Shown here: positions 23,101-35,200 of the stretch, piece after piece
How the letters are laid out: each line of letters opens with the position of its first letter
Position numbering within the stretch: position 1 is the stretch's first letter
Assembly: GCF_027579695.1 (NCBI RefSeq)
Contig: NC_083571.1
Span: 85,263,888-85,327,887, forward strand
DNA: 64,000 bases
From: Neoarius graeffei
Taxonomy: Eukaryota > Chordata > Actinopteri > Siluriformes > Ariidae
Direction: 5' to 3'
Notes under the pieces: generated by a model
Told to the model about the DNA's origin: nothing
Databases searched by the model: none
What the model saw: the letters and a program-made list of their open reading frames with translations, nothing else
Translations under genes and position numbers: made by a program

Positions 23101-26100
23101 CACCTGGATCTCCAGCTACCTCACTGACAGGCCGCAGTACGTCAGGCTGAAGGACATCACGTCTGACACTGTGATTAGCAGCACTGGAGCACCCCAGGGC
23201 ACAGTGCTGGCCCCTCTTCTCTTCACCCTGTACACCGCGGACTTCTGCTACAACTCAGAGCTGTCTCACATTCGGAAGTTTGCCGATGACACAGCCATCG
23301 TTGGGTGCATCAGTGACGACAGAGAGGAGGAGTATAGGAGCCTGGTGAGGGACTTTGCTGTGTGGTGCAACAGGAACTATCTGCAGCTCAACACCTTGAA
23401 GACCAAGGAGCTGGTCATTGACTTCGGGAGGTCCAGACCAAGGTCACGACCAGTTCTGATCGAGGGAGTCGAGGTGGAGGCTGTGGATTCCTACAAGTAC
23501 CTCGGGCTGTGGCTGGACAGCAAGCTGGACTGGACTTGCAACACCAAACACTTGTACAGGAAGGGACAGAGCAGGCTATACTTCCTTAGGAGGCTGCAGT
23601 CCTTTAACATCTGCAGGAAACTCCTGTGGATGTTCGATCAGTCCGTGGTCGCCAGTGTCCTGTTTTACACCGTGGTGTGCTGGGGGGGAGCACATCCAAG
23701 AAGGACACATCCAGGCTGGACAAACTGATCAGGCGGGCCGGCTCTGTGGTCGGCATGAAGCTGGACTCTCTGGTGACGGTGGCAGAGAAGAGGTCTATGG
23801 ACAAACTACTGAACATCATGGACGATGCCAGTCACCCTCTGCACACTGTCATCAGCAACCAGAGGAGCCTGTTCAGTGACAGAATGCTCCTTCCCAAGTG
23901 CAGGACGAACAGACTCAAAAACTCCTTCGTCCCTCACGCCATCAGACTGTACAGCTCCTCTCTGGGGGGGAGGAGGGGAACAGGAGGACAGAGGACGGGA
24001 AGGAGCAGCAGCCTAGCCTGACGATAAGCAATACCCGACAATGTGCAATTTAATATATCTCCTGCTGCCCCTTCCTCTCTTCCCCATATCTTATTCTTTT
24101 TATATTTGTATATGTAAAAATTTATTTTATCTCCAAGTTTTTCTCCATTTCTTTGTTTATCTGTAATGATGCTGCTGGAATCTTAATTTCCCTGAGGGAA
24201 CCCTCCCAAAGGGATCAGTAAAGTTTAATCTAATCTTTGTATTCATAGTCAGGGCAAGTGAGGCAGACTCAAAAGGGGGGGGGGATTTCAAAACTTAATC
24301 AGCTCCACCTACTTAACTGAGACCTAATCTTGACCAATGATGAGAGATTTTACCGAATGCACCATTTAAGTGCCATATTGCCTGTTGTTTAATGTCCAGC
24401 TCAGTATTTTGGAAGAAGTGTAGAGTATATTGTTTACACGCTGATGTTTTGCTGTCACTCAGGTATCGTAAGCAAATGGAGGAGATGCAACGGGCATTCA
24501 ATAAGACCATCATTAAACTGCAGAACACTTCCAGAATCGCAGAGGAGCAGGTCAGTAGCATTGTATATCGCCAATTATTCTATCCATGTTCACTGGATAT
24601 GAGCAATCGCACACTTTGATTGGCTACTCTATCAGAGCCTAATCTAGGGCGCAATACGCGATAATACGCATTTTTTTATCTGTCTGTCGCACATCCACTT
24701 TTTGGGCGCGAGAGTGATATCGCGTATCTATTCATTTTGTTGCGCATTTATAAGTAGAGAGCGTGTAGTCGCGTTGTACTGAATCTTGTGCGTATCAATT
24801 TGTCAGCACCCGCTAGCAAGCACTGCGGTAAATACAGCGTTGTTTACACACCTATCGGAAAATATCGGAAAGGACCGAAGTATTCCGAATGGTTTATTTA
24901 GCGGGTAAAACAGTTTTGTGAACTATTATATCATTGGTCACTGAACCGGAAGACAGTGTATCTCAACCAATCGTGTGAAGTGTTTTAAAAATACCCAAAA
25001 GCACATGGCATATCGTTCTGTCTCATCCAAACATAACATTCAGAGTAGAGGTCTGCGCGGGACAGAATTTTCAGTCCCGTTCCCGCCTGCTCCCGCATTG
25101 TGCAGTCCCGCTCCTGCCCGCTCCCGCAAAGAATTATGATTTTCAGTCCCGCCCGCGCCTGCCATATTTTGTCCCGCTCCCGCCCGCAAATCCCGCATGA
25201 TGCAGACATTCGCGTTATTTCTCACGAAACTTCTTGTCATTGGCTTGGGGAATTAAACATGCTGAGCTTAGCTGAGCTCTCCACTGACCGATCCTTCATT
25301 TATTGTAAGTTTATTGTTTAGACTCTGACATTCTGCTGATACATTCCAAGTTGAGCGCTGCATGCGCTCATGTTTGACAGCTCTCGCTTTGATTGACAGC
25401 TCTCGCTTTGCGCACTCCCACTTCCGAGTCTGTGGCGTTATGATTCCAACCGCGATTTCATTCTCCTCTCATATGAAGTGCTGCGCAACCACAACCAGCT
25501 CCTCAGATTATACACTGTCTATTTCTAGCTTTAAATTGAACAATCTGTGTGATACACAGTCCTTTTTAATACTAGTTAATACTTTAATACTTTTTAATAC
25601 TTAGGACTAATACTCTTTACTTTTTAACGGTAAATGTACCTCTTTTTAAAGCAGCATTTACTTCTGAAGCACTGTGAGCTTCACTAGAGGAGCTCTGCTC
25701 TTCTGGCGTGATCGGAGATCTCAAACACGGAAGAGCGGAAAGGAATCGGAAACGTACGCGAGATTAGACCACGTCCGCAAATTTAGGCATCTTAAAATGT
25801 TTTTATTAATGCCAAATAAAATATCCAGCACAACTTATATATGATAGACATAAATTAATAATTTATAAATTTTATTTTAAACACGTTTTTAGTTAGCGGG
25901 ACTGCAGCTTATCACCTCTCCCGCCCGCGCCCGCATTGTGCACTCCCGCCCGCAATGAGCTTTCAAAATTTGTCCTGCGCCACACTGCTTTGCGTCGGGT
26001 CCCGCGGGAGTGCAGGGCTCTAATTCAGAGCCTCCAGGATTTCGCGATTTGCAACATCAACGCAAATTCAGCCAATCCCCGCGAATTCAATCGTTGGCGT

Positions 26101-29100
26101 CGTCTTGCGGTGACGTCGACAAACTACCTTCCGCCTTACTTCTGTGTATACGTTCAAGAGAAGCAGCATGTGCTCAGTGTTGCCAGATTGGGCGGTTTTA
26201 AGTGCATTTTGGCGGGTTTTGAACATATTTAGGCTGGAAAACGTCAGCAGTATCTGGCAACATTGCATGAATAGGCTTAAATTCTGTTACTGAAAGTGTG
26301 TTATGTTTACAGTGAAGCACTGTGTGCACTTTATTTTTTTTACTTAAAAATTAATGGATGCCAACATTTTTGCCAAAATGTTATTTTATTTTCCATTGTT
26401 TAGGCAGCTTCAGCATCATACTGTGAGATTCTGTTCAAATTTTTTTTTTCTTCTATGAAGCCTGAGCCATTTATTTTATTAGTTTATAATTATTGTTTAA
26501 TTTAGTCTTCAGGAGAGACTGCCTGCACACAGTACTAGTATTAATAGTTTTTTTTTTTTCTTACATGAAAGCTGAGGCATTTATATTGTATTTTAAGGTA
26601 ACTTCATGTTGTGCTGTGAGGTTCTCTGCACTTTAACTTTTGAACCAACAGGTGCATTTGGAGAAGTAAAGCTTATTTTTCTGCATTTTTGTAGTCCTGG
26701 TAATCTTACACATTCTACATGATTGCTAGGTTTTTTTTTTAGTAATTTGTTTAATTTTTCTTGTTGAAAGTTCAATTTAGTATTATGTTAATGATATTCT
26801 AAAAGTAAAGATTAATAAAACTGTTCTGTTTATAGATGTACTCTTGAAAATATCTACCAATGTATTACTTATTTTTCTGTCCCCACTAACTGGAACAAAT
26901 GAGGGATATTTTTACCCATGTTAATATTTTCTGTCCCCTGTTTCTACAACTAGTGAGGGATCTGTCCCCTATTTTCAAATTCCTAGATTAGGCTCTGTAT
27001 ACGACTAGGCTATCAGCTCATATACCGAGAGTAGAGAAAGAAAATATGGCGGCACGTGTTGCTGAACCAACCGAGGACGAAATAAAAACTACTCGAAACA
27101 AAGTACACAAAAAAGCAACAAAATATGGAATGAAAGTATTTGATGGTAAGAACGTCTTTATTATTATAGCTTTTTTCCCCCCCACAAATTGCTACTATAA
27201 TTTCGGTGGTTTGTTTACATTCTAAGCGAAAATGATCGTGTTGGATGTTTTGTACCAAGTTTTTATTTATTGAATTTGCAAAAAAAAAAAAAATGATCAG
27301 TTTCTCAAAATCCAGTGAACGTGGATAGAATAAAACAGTTATTCCATTCAGTCTCACTGTATGTGGCTTATAGCCGACTCTATGCGACACGCCTCGTCAG
27401 TTATCGACTCGATTTTGTGGAATAACTGTGAAATAGGCATGCAGGACGTTGCCTGAGAATGTAGGTTTGAGCAGGTAAGCCCCATCGGATTAGTTTTGAA
27501 GGGAATAAAGTTGTTTTTGTGCTCCTTCAGGATCAGAAACAGACAGAGGCCATCCAGATGTTGCAGAGCCAGCTGGAGAACGTCACCAAGCTCATGCTTA
27601 ACCTGTCGGTCACTGTGGGCCAGTTACAGAGAGAGGTGCGCGCACCTATACACCTTTTCCTGTCCGTGCCCATTCTGTCAGGAATGTCTATTCGTTTTGA
27701 CGTCACGTCTGTGTTGCAGGTGTCGGACAGACAGAGTTACTTGGTGGTGTCTCTGTTGTTGTGTCTGGCTCTGGGCCTGCTCTTGTGTACGCAGTGCTGC
27801 TGCAGCAGCTCCTCCAATAATAGAAGCTCTCCCATCCCTGTGAGCAACCATTACCCTAGTCCCAAGAGGTATGTACGCACGCATGCAATCCTGATGCAGA
27901 GTTGCACCCACACTCTTAATCTGGTGGGATACTGAAACAAATTGGGTATTTTGGAGTAAAGAAGACGGATCAGCATTACAAAAGCAGCTGAAATGGAGTA
28001 ATTTGTGAAAATGTGCCTCTTCCAGACCTGATGCACTGAGATTTTCAAGTCTAGCAGCAATGCACTACTATTGTACAGTGCTAATGTTGGGTTTTGGAAT
28101 TAGACGCTGTTTCTAACCCGAGAGGAAATGCATTCTGTGAAAAAATCTTGAATCTCGGAACACTGTTAAGAAGTCAACTTGCAGCTCCTCTCCTTTTAAA
28201 ACCATTCTGCAGACTTTGAGGTGCAGTGTGTGTGTCCGAGAAAGAAATACAAATGGTGTCCTCCCCCCAAAAAGTATGCTGACGAGTGCTGGTTTGATGG
28301 TTACGACTACTTTTTTTTTTTTTAATTGTCTGCCAATAACTTTTATGGTTAGGTGAAGCCAGCTGAAACACATGTACCACCAATGACCTGCTGTTTCTTT
28401 CTTCTCTCGCCCTCGTTTCCAGGTGTTTCTCCTCTTATGACGACATGAGTTTGAAACGGAAAGTTTCCTGCCCTCTTATACGGTCCAAGTCGTTTCAGCT
28501 GCCCCCTTCAGATGGTAAGAGAGGTGTTCTTTCTTTCTCTCTTTTTCTTTCTCTCTTTCTCTCTTTTTCTTTCTTTTTCTTTCTCTTTTTCTCTCTTTTT
28601 TCTTTCTTTTTGCTTTCTTTCTCTTTCTTTCTCTCTTTCTTTCTTTCTTACTTTTTTTCTCTTTCTCTCTTTCTCTCCTTTCTTTTTTCTCTTTTTTTCT
28701 TTTTCTCTCTTTCTCTTTCTTTCTCTTTTTTCTCTCTCTTCTTTCTTTCTCTTTTTTCTCATTTTCTTTCTCTTTCTTTCTCTTTTTCTTTTTCTCTTTT
28801 TCTTTCTTTCTTTCTTTCTCTTTCTTTCTCTCTTTCTCTCTTTCTTTCTCTTTCTTTTTCCTTCTTTTTCTTTCTCTTTCTCTCCTTTTTTTCTCTTTCT
28901 TTTTTCTCTTTCTTTCTCTTTCTTTTTCTCTTTCTTTCTTTCTCTCTTTCTTTCTTACTTTTTTTTTTCTCTTTCTCTCTTTCTCTCCTTTCTTTTTTCT
29001 CTTTTTTTCTTTCTCTCTTTCTTTCTTTCTCCTCTTTCTCTTTTTCTTTCTTTCTCTTCTTTCTTTCTCTTTTTTTTCTTTCTCTTCTTTCTTTCTCTTT

Positions 29101-29185
29101 TTTTTCTTTCTTTCTCTTTTTCTTTCTTTCTTTCTCTTTTTCTTTTTCTTTCTCTCTTTCTCTTTTCTTTCTTTCTTTCTTTCTT

Positions 29186-29252
<67 letters not shown>

Positions 29253-32200
29253 CTTTCAGCCCAAACACACATGTATTCCTGTTTCTGTCTCTCTCTTGCT
29301 CTGCTCCTCACACTTATTTCTTGTTTTCTCAAAACACATCATGTAGGGCTTGACTGATGTGGGGTTTTTGGTAACGATAATGAGAGGTCAGCGATTTCCA
29401 ATAATCTGTTACTTTCCGATACCCGCGCCTCAGATGTAAAAAGGCAATCGTCTTCGTTCAAATAGAAATGTATTAAAATATTGTGTCCAGTACAAAAATA
29501 GTCAAGCAGGCATAAATGTACATCACCAAACCTGTTTTGAACTATGTACACCACAGGATTACTTGAATTTTATATATAAAACACCTATTTATCTGGGAAC
29601 ATGCACATTTATTAGTTATCGGTTTTTAAGGTATTACCTACTTAATTCTAAAAGGTTTAATCCATTTTCATCACTCTAATATAGCATGTATGCAATGCTA
29701 AAGTGCATATCACAGGTAAATTCAGGAGCAAGATCAATGTAATTCTCCTATTTTATATTAAACGTTGGTCAAATATCTGTCACATTTTGCATTCTGTGCA
29801 ATTTTTTTTTTTACCTTGCGCAATACCAGAAAAATTCAGTTGAAATCAAGCCATTTGAGGCGAATTGGTCCGCCTCTGAAAAAACTTGGCATTTGGATTT
29901 CCCGGCAAACATTGATGTGCGGGACGCCTCTCTCTGAATCCTACGTCAGCGCTGGTTTGTTTATGAGAAAACGACCTGGTGGTTTTCTGCAAATTTCTTC
30001 AACGTTATCGCGTAATTATTAAAACGGTTAACAGACGTATCGTAGGAGGGTGTAGCAACACCAATCTTGATGGGATTAGTACTCATCATTTCCCACATTC
30101 CGCTCAGGTGACAATTCCATATTTCAATGCAAAATCGCTAGCTGCTAAACTTGGTCTCCACAGGCTGTGCACTGAAACCGTACAAAGCTTGCGCAGCCTG
30201 CTGGCGCTTCCGCAGGTAACGTCACGAATCTGGCTCCAGACTCCCTTGGGATTTTTCCAGACGCGTTTTATTTTATTTTCTGCTGTAGACAGATGGCCTT
30301 GTGCAAAATTACCCTTCCGGATGAGTGTGTAAAGGGACATACTTTCATATTTTAAAAAAAAAAAACGAATTTGGTCCAGGATATGCACTTTTAATGTAAC
30401 GATGAAATACTTTAGGATTTGTACATGGATGCCATTAATTTGTGTGTACAACCGAAATGTAGGTTTTGTTTAAATAGCTGAACGCCTTCATCTATTTGAC
30501 ATGCGATTTTGACTCTGCTTGGGTCAGCTGATTGTTGGATTTGTGGCTTTACAAACAGTGGTGTTGCAGTGTGCCCTCTGGTGGACAAACTGTGCAGTGA
30601 CTACTCTTAACATGGTTAAAGGATCGATCTTCTGTCTTTTTTTTTTTGTTGTGTGTTTTTTTTTGTCATTTATCAGTCGTTATAAACACTGATGCCAATT
30701 TATCACCAATTAGCTCACGTTGGCCGATAACATCGGCATGATTTATCAGTCAGGCCCTAACGTCATGTACGCCTGTAGTGCCCTGCTGCACCACATTCAT
30801 CTCTCAGTTCAGCATGGAAACCTGACTGTATGTCTTCCCATGAAATGAGATGTTTGCCCTGAAGAAAATGTCTTGGCTCATCATAGTTAATAGATCTACG
30901 AGCTGCTTTGTGTTATTTTACAGTACGACTGTGGCTTTGTGCTGTTTCATAAAAGTTTAGCATGTCAAACAATTAGGAACTTGCTAGCATGGCTTTTCCT
31001 CTCTTTCTGCCTGCAACATAGAGCTGCAGAACAAGTGAATTGTTTATTTATTTTAAAATGCCATGTGACGGTCTTAGGATCCCTTCTGATTACATGTATA
31101 ACCGTCCATGGTGAGAATGTTTGTGTATGCACCTTTGGTCCTTTGTCTCCAAAGTTGCAAAGGGCGTCTTTATTTTTAATGCTTGGCGCTGGCTCACCTA
31201 TATATTTTAAAAAATTTGCAAGTAGTAAATACTAACATTTGTACAATTAAGATATGATTGAAATCTTCCAGTAATTGAGGAAATGGTTTGAGTTGTGCGT
31301 TTGATCATTTTGTTCTACAGTAAGTTCTACTACTTGCAAGTCAAGTCATGCTTGTTACATGTTCATAGTTGCCATATCATTCCTTTAACCTGCCCCCCTC
31401 TCTCCCCTCTTTAGTAGGTCCTGATGACTTGTACATTGTAGAACCTCTAAGGTTTTCTCCAGAGAAAAAGGTACAGTGTCCATTTTGCCTGCAGTGGTAG
31501 GCTGCTGTGCACTCGAGGAGCTGAGTTTCAAACTCACTCACTTGTTCGGTTTGGGGAAAACATGGCAAACAAAGGACTCCGAAAACACAAACACAACAAA
31601 GTAACCAAGTGGTTGCCATTTCTACATGATGTAGAAAACGTTTTATTTGGTTCATACGTCTGTATAAGAACAAGTGAGTGTTTTGGAACACAGCCCCAGC
31701 AGTTTGTTTCATACTGGTCCAATTGAACCACTTTTCTCCTGACTGAAACTTTTGACACTATGCTCGCAAGACTCACCCGAGCTTATTGATTATTAGTACG
31801 TTTTTCTCTTCCACTTTTCCTCTTTGTCCTTACCTTGTTTTGTGGTGTTCATTTCAGGAAGTTTAGTTAATATACGGTCAACTCCTGAATTACTGGCACC
31901 CTTTAAAAACGCGTATACTGTATACATGACTGAGTTTTATTCAGTGAGACAAATTAGAAGCAGAATAAAACCTAGTTTCAGCCTCCGATACTCCACCCAG
32001 GAGGGCGAAAGCGAGAGGTTAAGGCTACATCCACACGACAACGGCAACGAGATTTTATTTAAAAAAATATCGCGTCCACATGGGCAACGGATCAGTAAAA
32101 TATCAGGTACATATGGCAACGCAACGCTTGCTGAAAACGATGCAATACACATGCCACACCTCTAGGGGCGCTGTAAGACGGTCCCATCAGAGACACCAGA

Positions 32201-35200
32201 GCAATAGAAGTAGTAGACGCATGCACATAAACCCCTTCTTCTACCCGGTGTGAAGCACTGTCAGGAACAAACACACAACAAGAAAAAGATGGGTGCGACT
32301 ACGCGAGGAAATCGTGCCTTCTGTATGCAGGGTTTTTTCTAGAAAAATTTAGTATGAGGGCGCTCACCATGGCGAGGGAGCGAAGCGGGGGGGGAGATGG
32401 TGCCGGTTGTGTCGTCCCCCCCCCGCCGTGCAAAGCCTTTGAAAAATGCTCCAATGGGACATTCTGAGGTTGTCTGAGAGGGAAATTGTAACAAATTGTC
32501 TGTCAACATTGAAAAAGAAAGAAGTAATCTTCTGCCCCGGACAGTCTTTGGCTTTCTTCCGCTTCGTGCCGCGGGATGACATCTTTAAATGCCCAAGTGT
32601 CAACAAAAACAACTCGCGAACTACTTCTGTCAAAAGCTCCCGTGCCGGTGGGTGAAAGGTCATTCAGTCTCGAGAAATCTCGCTCTACAAGTCAGCTGAC
32701 CTTGTATGTAACCCAGGTCAAATCTCGCGAGAGCAGCCGCGACAAGTAAACAACTAAACAACATGGCGCCTCAGTCTGGAAAACGCCAATTCGGATCGTT
32801 TTTGCACCGTCTGGCGGTGTATCTACTATGATTGGAATATTTTTGGAGCGATTATAACGTATTTGATGATCAGACACATTGTCACGTAGTCTTGCTGGGA
32901 TGTTTTCACGGAGTCGGTAAGGGGGCACACGCCGAGAGTAAGAGGGCGCAGCGCCCCTGTTCCCCCGTTTAGACGAAAGCCTGGTGTGTACAAATTAGTT
33001 TTATTAGTGCGCATAGTTTTATATAACTTAATTTTCTTATTGTGCGTGAACATTTTGAAAAGCATTTTTATATAATTTATATAACTTTTTATATTGTGTG
33101 AACATTTTGAAAAGCAGTCTTATCCAATAAAAAAAGAAATTCAAGAAATGGTTCAGTTACTTGTTTATTTAAAAGAAAAGCTGTATACAAAAGTGAATGC
33201 AATGCAGTGGTTCATACAAAACAGCGAGAGTGCTGCTTGTTCTAGTCATGTGGTTGTGACGTCATCGTAAACAAATCCGTTCTACTCATCCAGACGACTT
33301 CGCAACGGCGCCGTTGCCGGATTTTTCCACTCTGGAACCCGTTCTCAAAAAATATCGTTGTGGGGCACCCAAAACGCCGGTGCCGTGTGGACGCCAGGCC
33401 GAAACGATAAACAATTTTATCAGATTCACCTGAATCCGTTGCCGTGTGGACAGGGCCTAAGACTTGATGAATCTTGAAACAAGATATTGACTCCACATAA
33501 ACACCCAATGAAGAAACAATTAAATTTAAAGGAGCTTAATGCTCTGGGGGGGGGGGAATATTCATCAGAGTTTCATAAAAATGAATGTAGATTTGAGTAC
33601 ACAGAATGGCGTAAGAACCAGTCTGTCTGAATCATGACATGATCTCGCGGAGCTGTGATGTGAGCACCACTGCTAAATCAGCTTCTTAAACACGTTCTCT
33701 CCGGCTAATCCCTTATTTAAAGCTCAGATTTCTGACACACCATCTGATTTACATTTAATTTATACTCGAATAACTGAGTAAAAGAGAAGAATACAGTCGG
33801 CTACAAGTCTGAGGAAGTAAATCTCGTCCGTGAAGCCGAGTTGGAGGTCAACTTGAAATCTGCCAGGACCAAGTCGGCATTTTCATTATCCTTGGAAGGG
33901 TCATAAATCTGTTATTTTGGGGTTTGTGTGTATACAGTGGTGCTTGAAAGTTTGTGAACCCTTTAGAATTTTCTATATTTCTGCATAAACATGACCTAAA
34001 ACATGATCAGATTTTCACACATGTCCTAAAAATAAAGAGAACCCAGTTAAACAAATGAGGCAAAAATATTATACTTGGTCATTTATTTATTGAGGAAAAT
34101 GATCCAATATTACATATCTGTGAGTGGCAAAAGTATGTGAGCCTTTGCTTTCAGTATCTGGTGTGACCCCCTTGTGCAGCAATAACTGCAACTAAACGTT
34201 TGCGGTAACTGTTGATCAGTCCTGCACACCGGCTTGGAGGAATTTTAACCCATTCCTCCGTACAGAACAGCTTCAACTCTGGGATGTTGGTGGGTTTCCT
34301 CACATGAACTGCTCGCTTCAGGTCCTTCCACAACATTTCAATTGGATTAAAGTCAGGTCTTTGACTTGGCCATTCCAAAACATTAACTTTATTCTTCTTT
34401 AACCATTCTTTGGTAGAGCGACTTGTGTGCTTAGGGTCGCTGTCTTGCTGCATGACTCACTTTCTCTTGAGATTCAGTTCATGGACAGATGTCCTGATAT
34501 TTTCCTTTAGAATTCATTGTTCCATCAATGATGGCAAGCCATCCTGGCCCAGATGCACCAAAACAGGCCCAAACCATGATATTACCACCACCATGTTTCA
34601 CAGATGGGATAAGGTTCTTATGCTGGAATGCAGTGTTTTCCTTTCTCCAAACAGAACGCTTCTCATTTAAACCAAAAAGTTCTATTTTGGTCTCATCTGT
34701 CCACAAAACATTTTTCCAATAGCCTTCTGGCTTGTCCACATGATCTTTAGCAAACTGCAGATGAGCAGCAATGTTCTTTTTGGAGAGCAGTGGCTTTCTC
34801 CTTGCAACCCTGCCATGCACACCATTGTTGTTCATTGTTCTCCTGATGGTGGACTCATGAACATTAACATTAGCCAATGTGAGAGAGGCCTTCAGTTGCT
34901 TAGAAGTTCCCCTTGGGTCCTTTGTGACCTCGCGGATTATTACACACCTTGCTCTTGGAGTGATCTTTGTTGGTCGACCACTCCTGGGGAGGGTAACAGT
35001 GGTCTTGAATTTCCTCCATTTGTACACAATCTGTCTGACTGTGGATTGGTGGAGTCCAAACTCTTTAGAGATGATTTTGTAACCTTTTCCAGCCTGATGA
35101 GCATCAACAACGCTTTTTCTGAGGTCCTCAGAAATCTCCTTTGTTCGTGCCATGATACACTTCCACAAACATGTGTTGTGAAGATCAGACTTTGATAGAT

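Larger units (their letters stand above)
24634..26996. repeat. Inner inverted repeat pair, perfect 15 bp ends
   Basis: AGAGCCTAATCTAGG at 24634-24648 recurs exactly inverted at 26982-26996. The segment between carries a hAT element and AT-rich sequence. It is probably a transposon inserted in the outer element; I found no clear target duplication. Confidence 0.5.
24574..27336. repeat. Outer inverted repeat pair around nested insertions
   Basis: ATTCTATCC(A/G)(T/C)GTTCACTGGAT occurs at 24574-24598 and inverted at 27310-27333. I read this as one old DNA transposon whose two ends were pushed apart by later insertions (24634-26996 and 25046-26022). The inner right portion holds a short coding start (27045-27146). 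The element class is not known. Confidence 0.5.

Noticed and set aside
28445..29357. Long open frames of about 280-300 codons on the + strand and 169 codons on the - strand
   Set aside because: They are translations of a CT-only tract (Phe/Ser/Leu or Lys/Arg/Glu only) and carry no protein signature.
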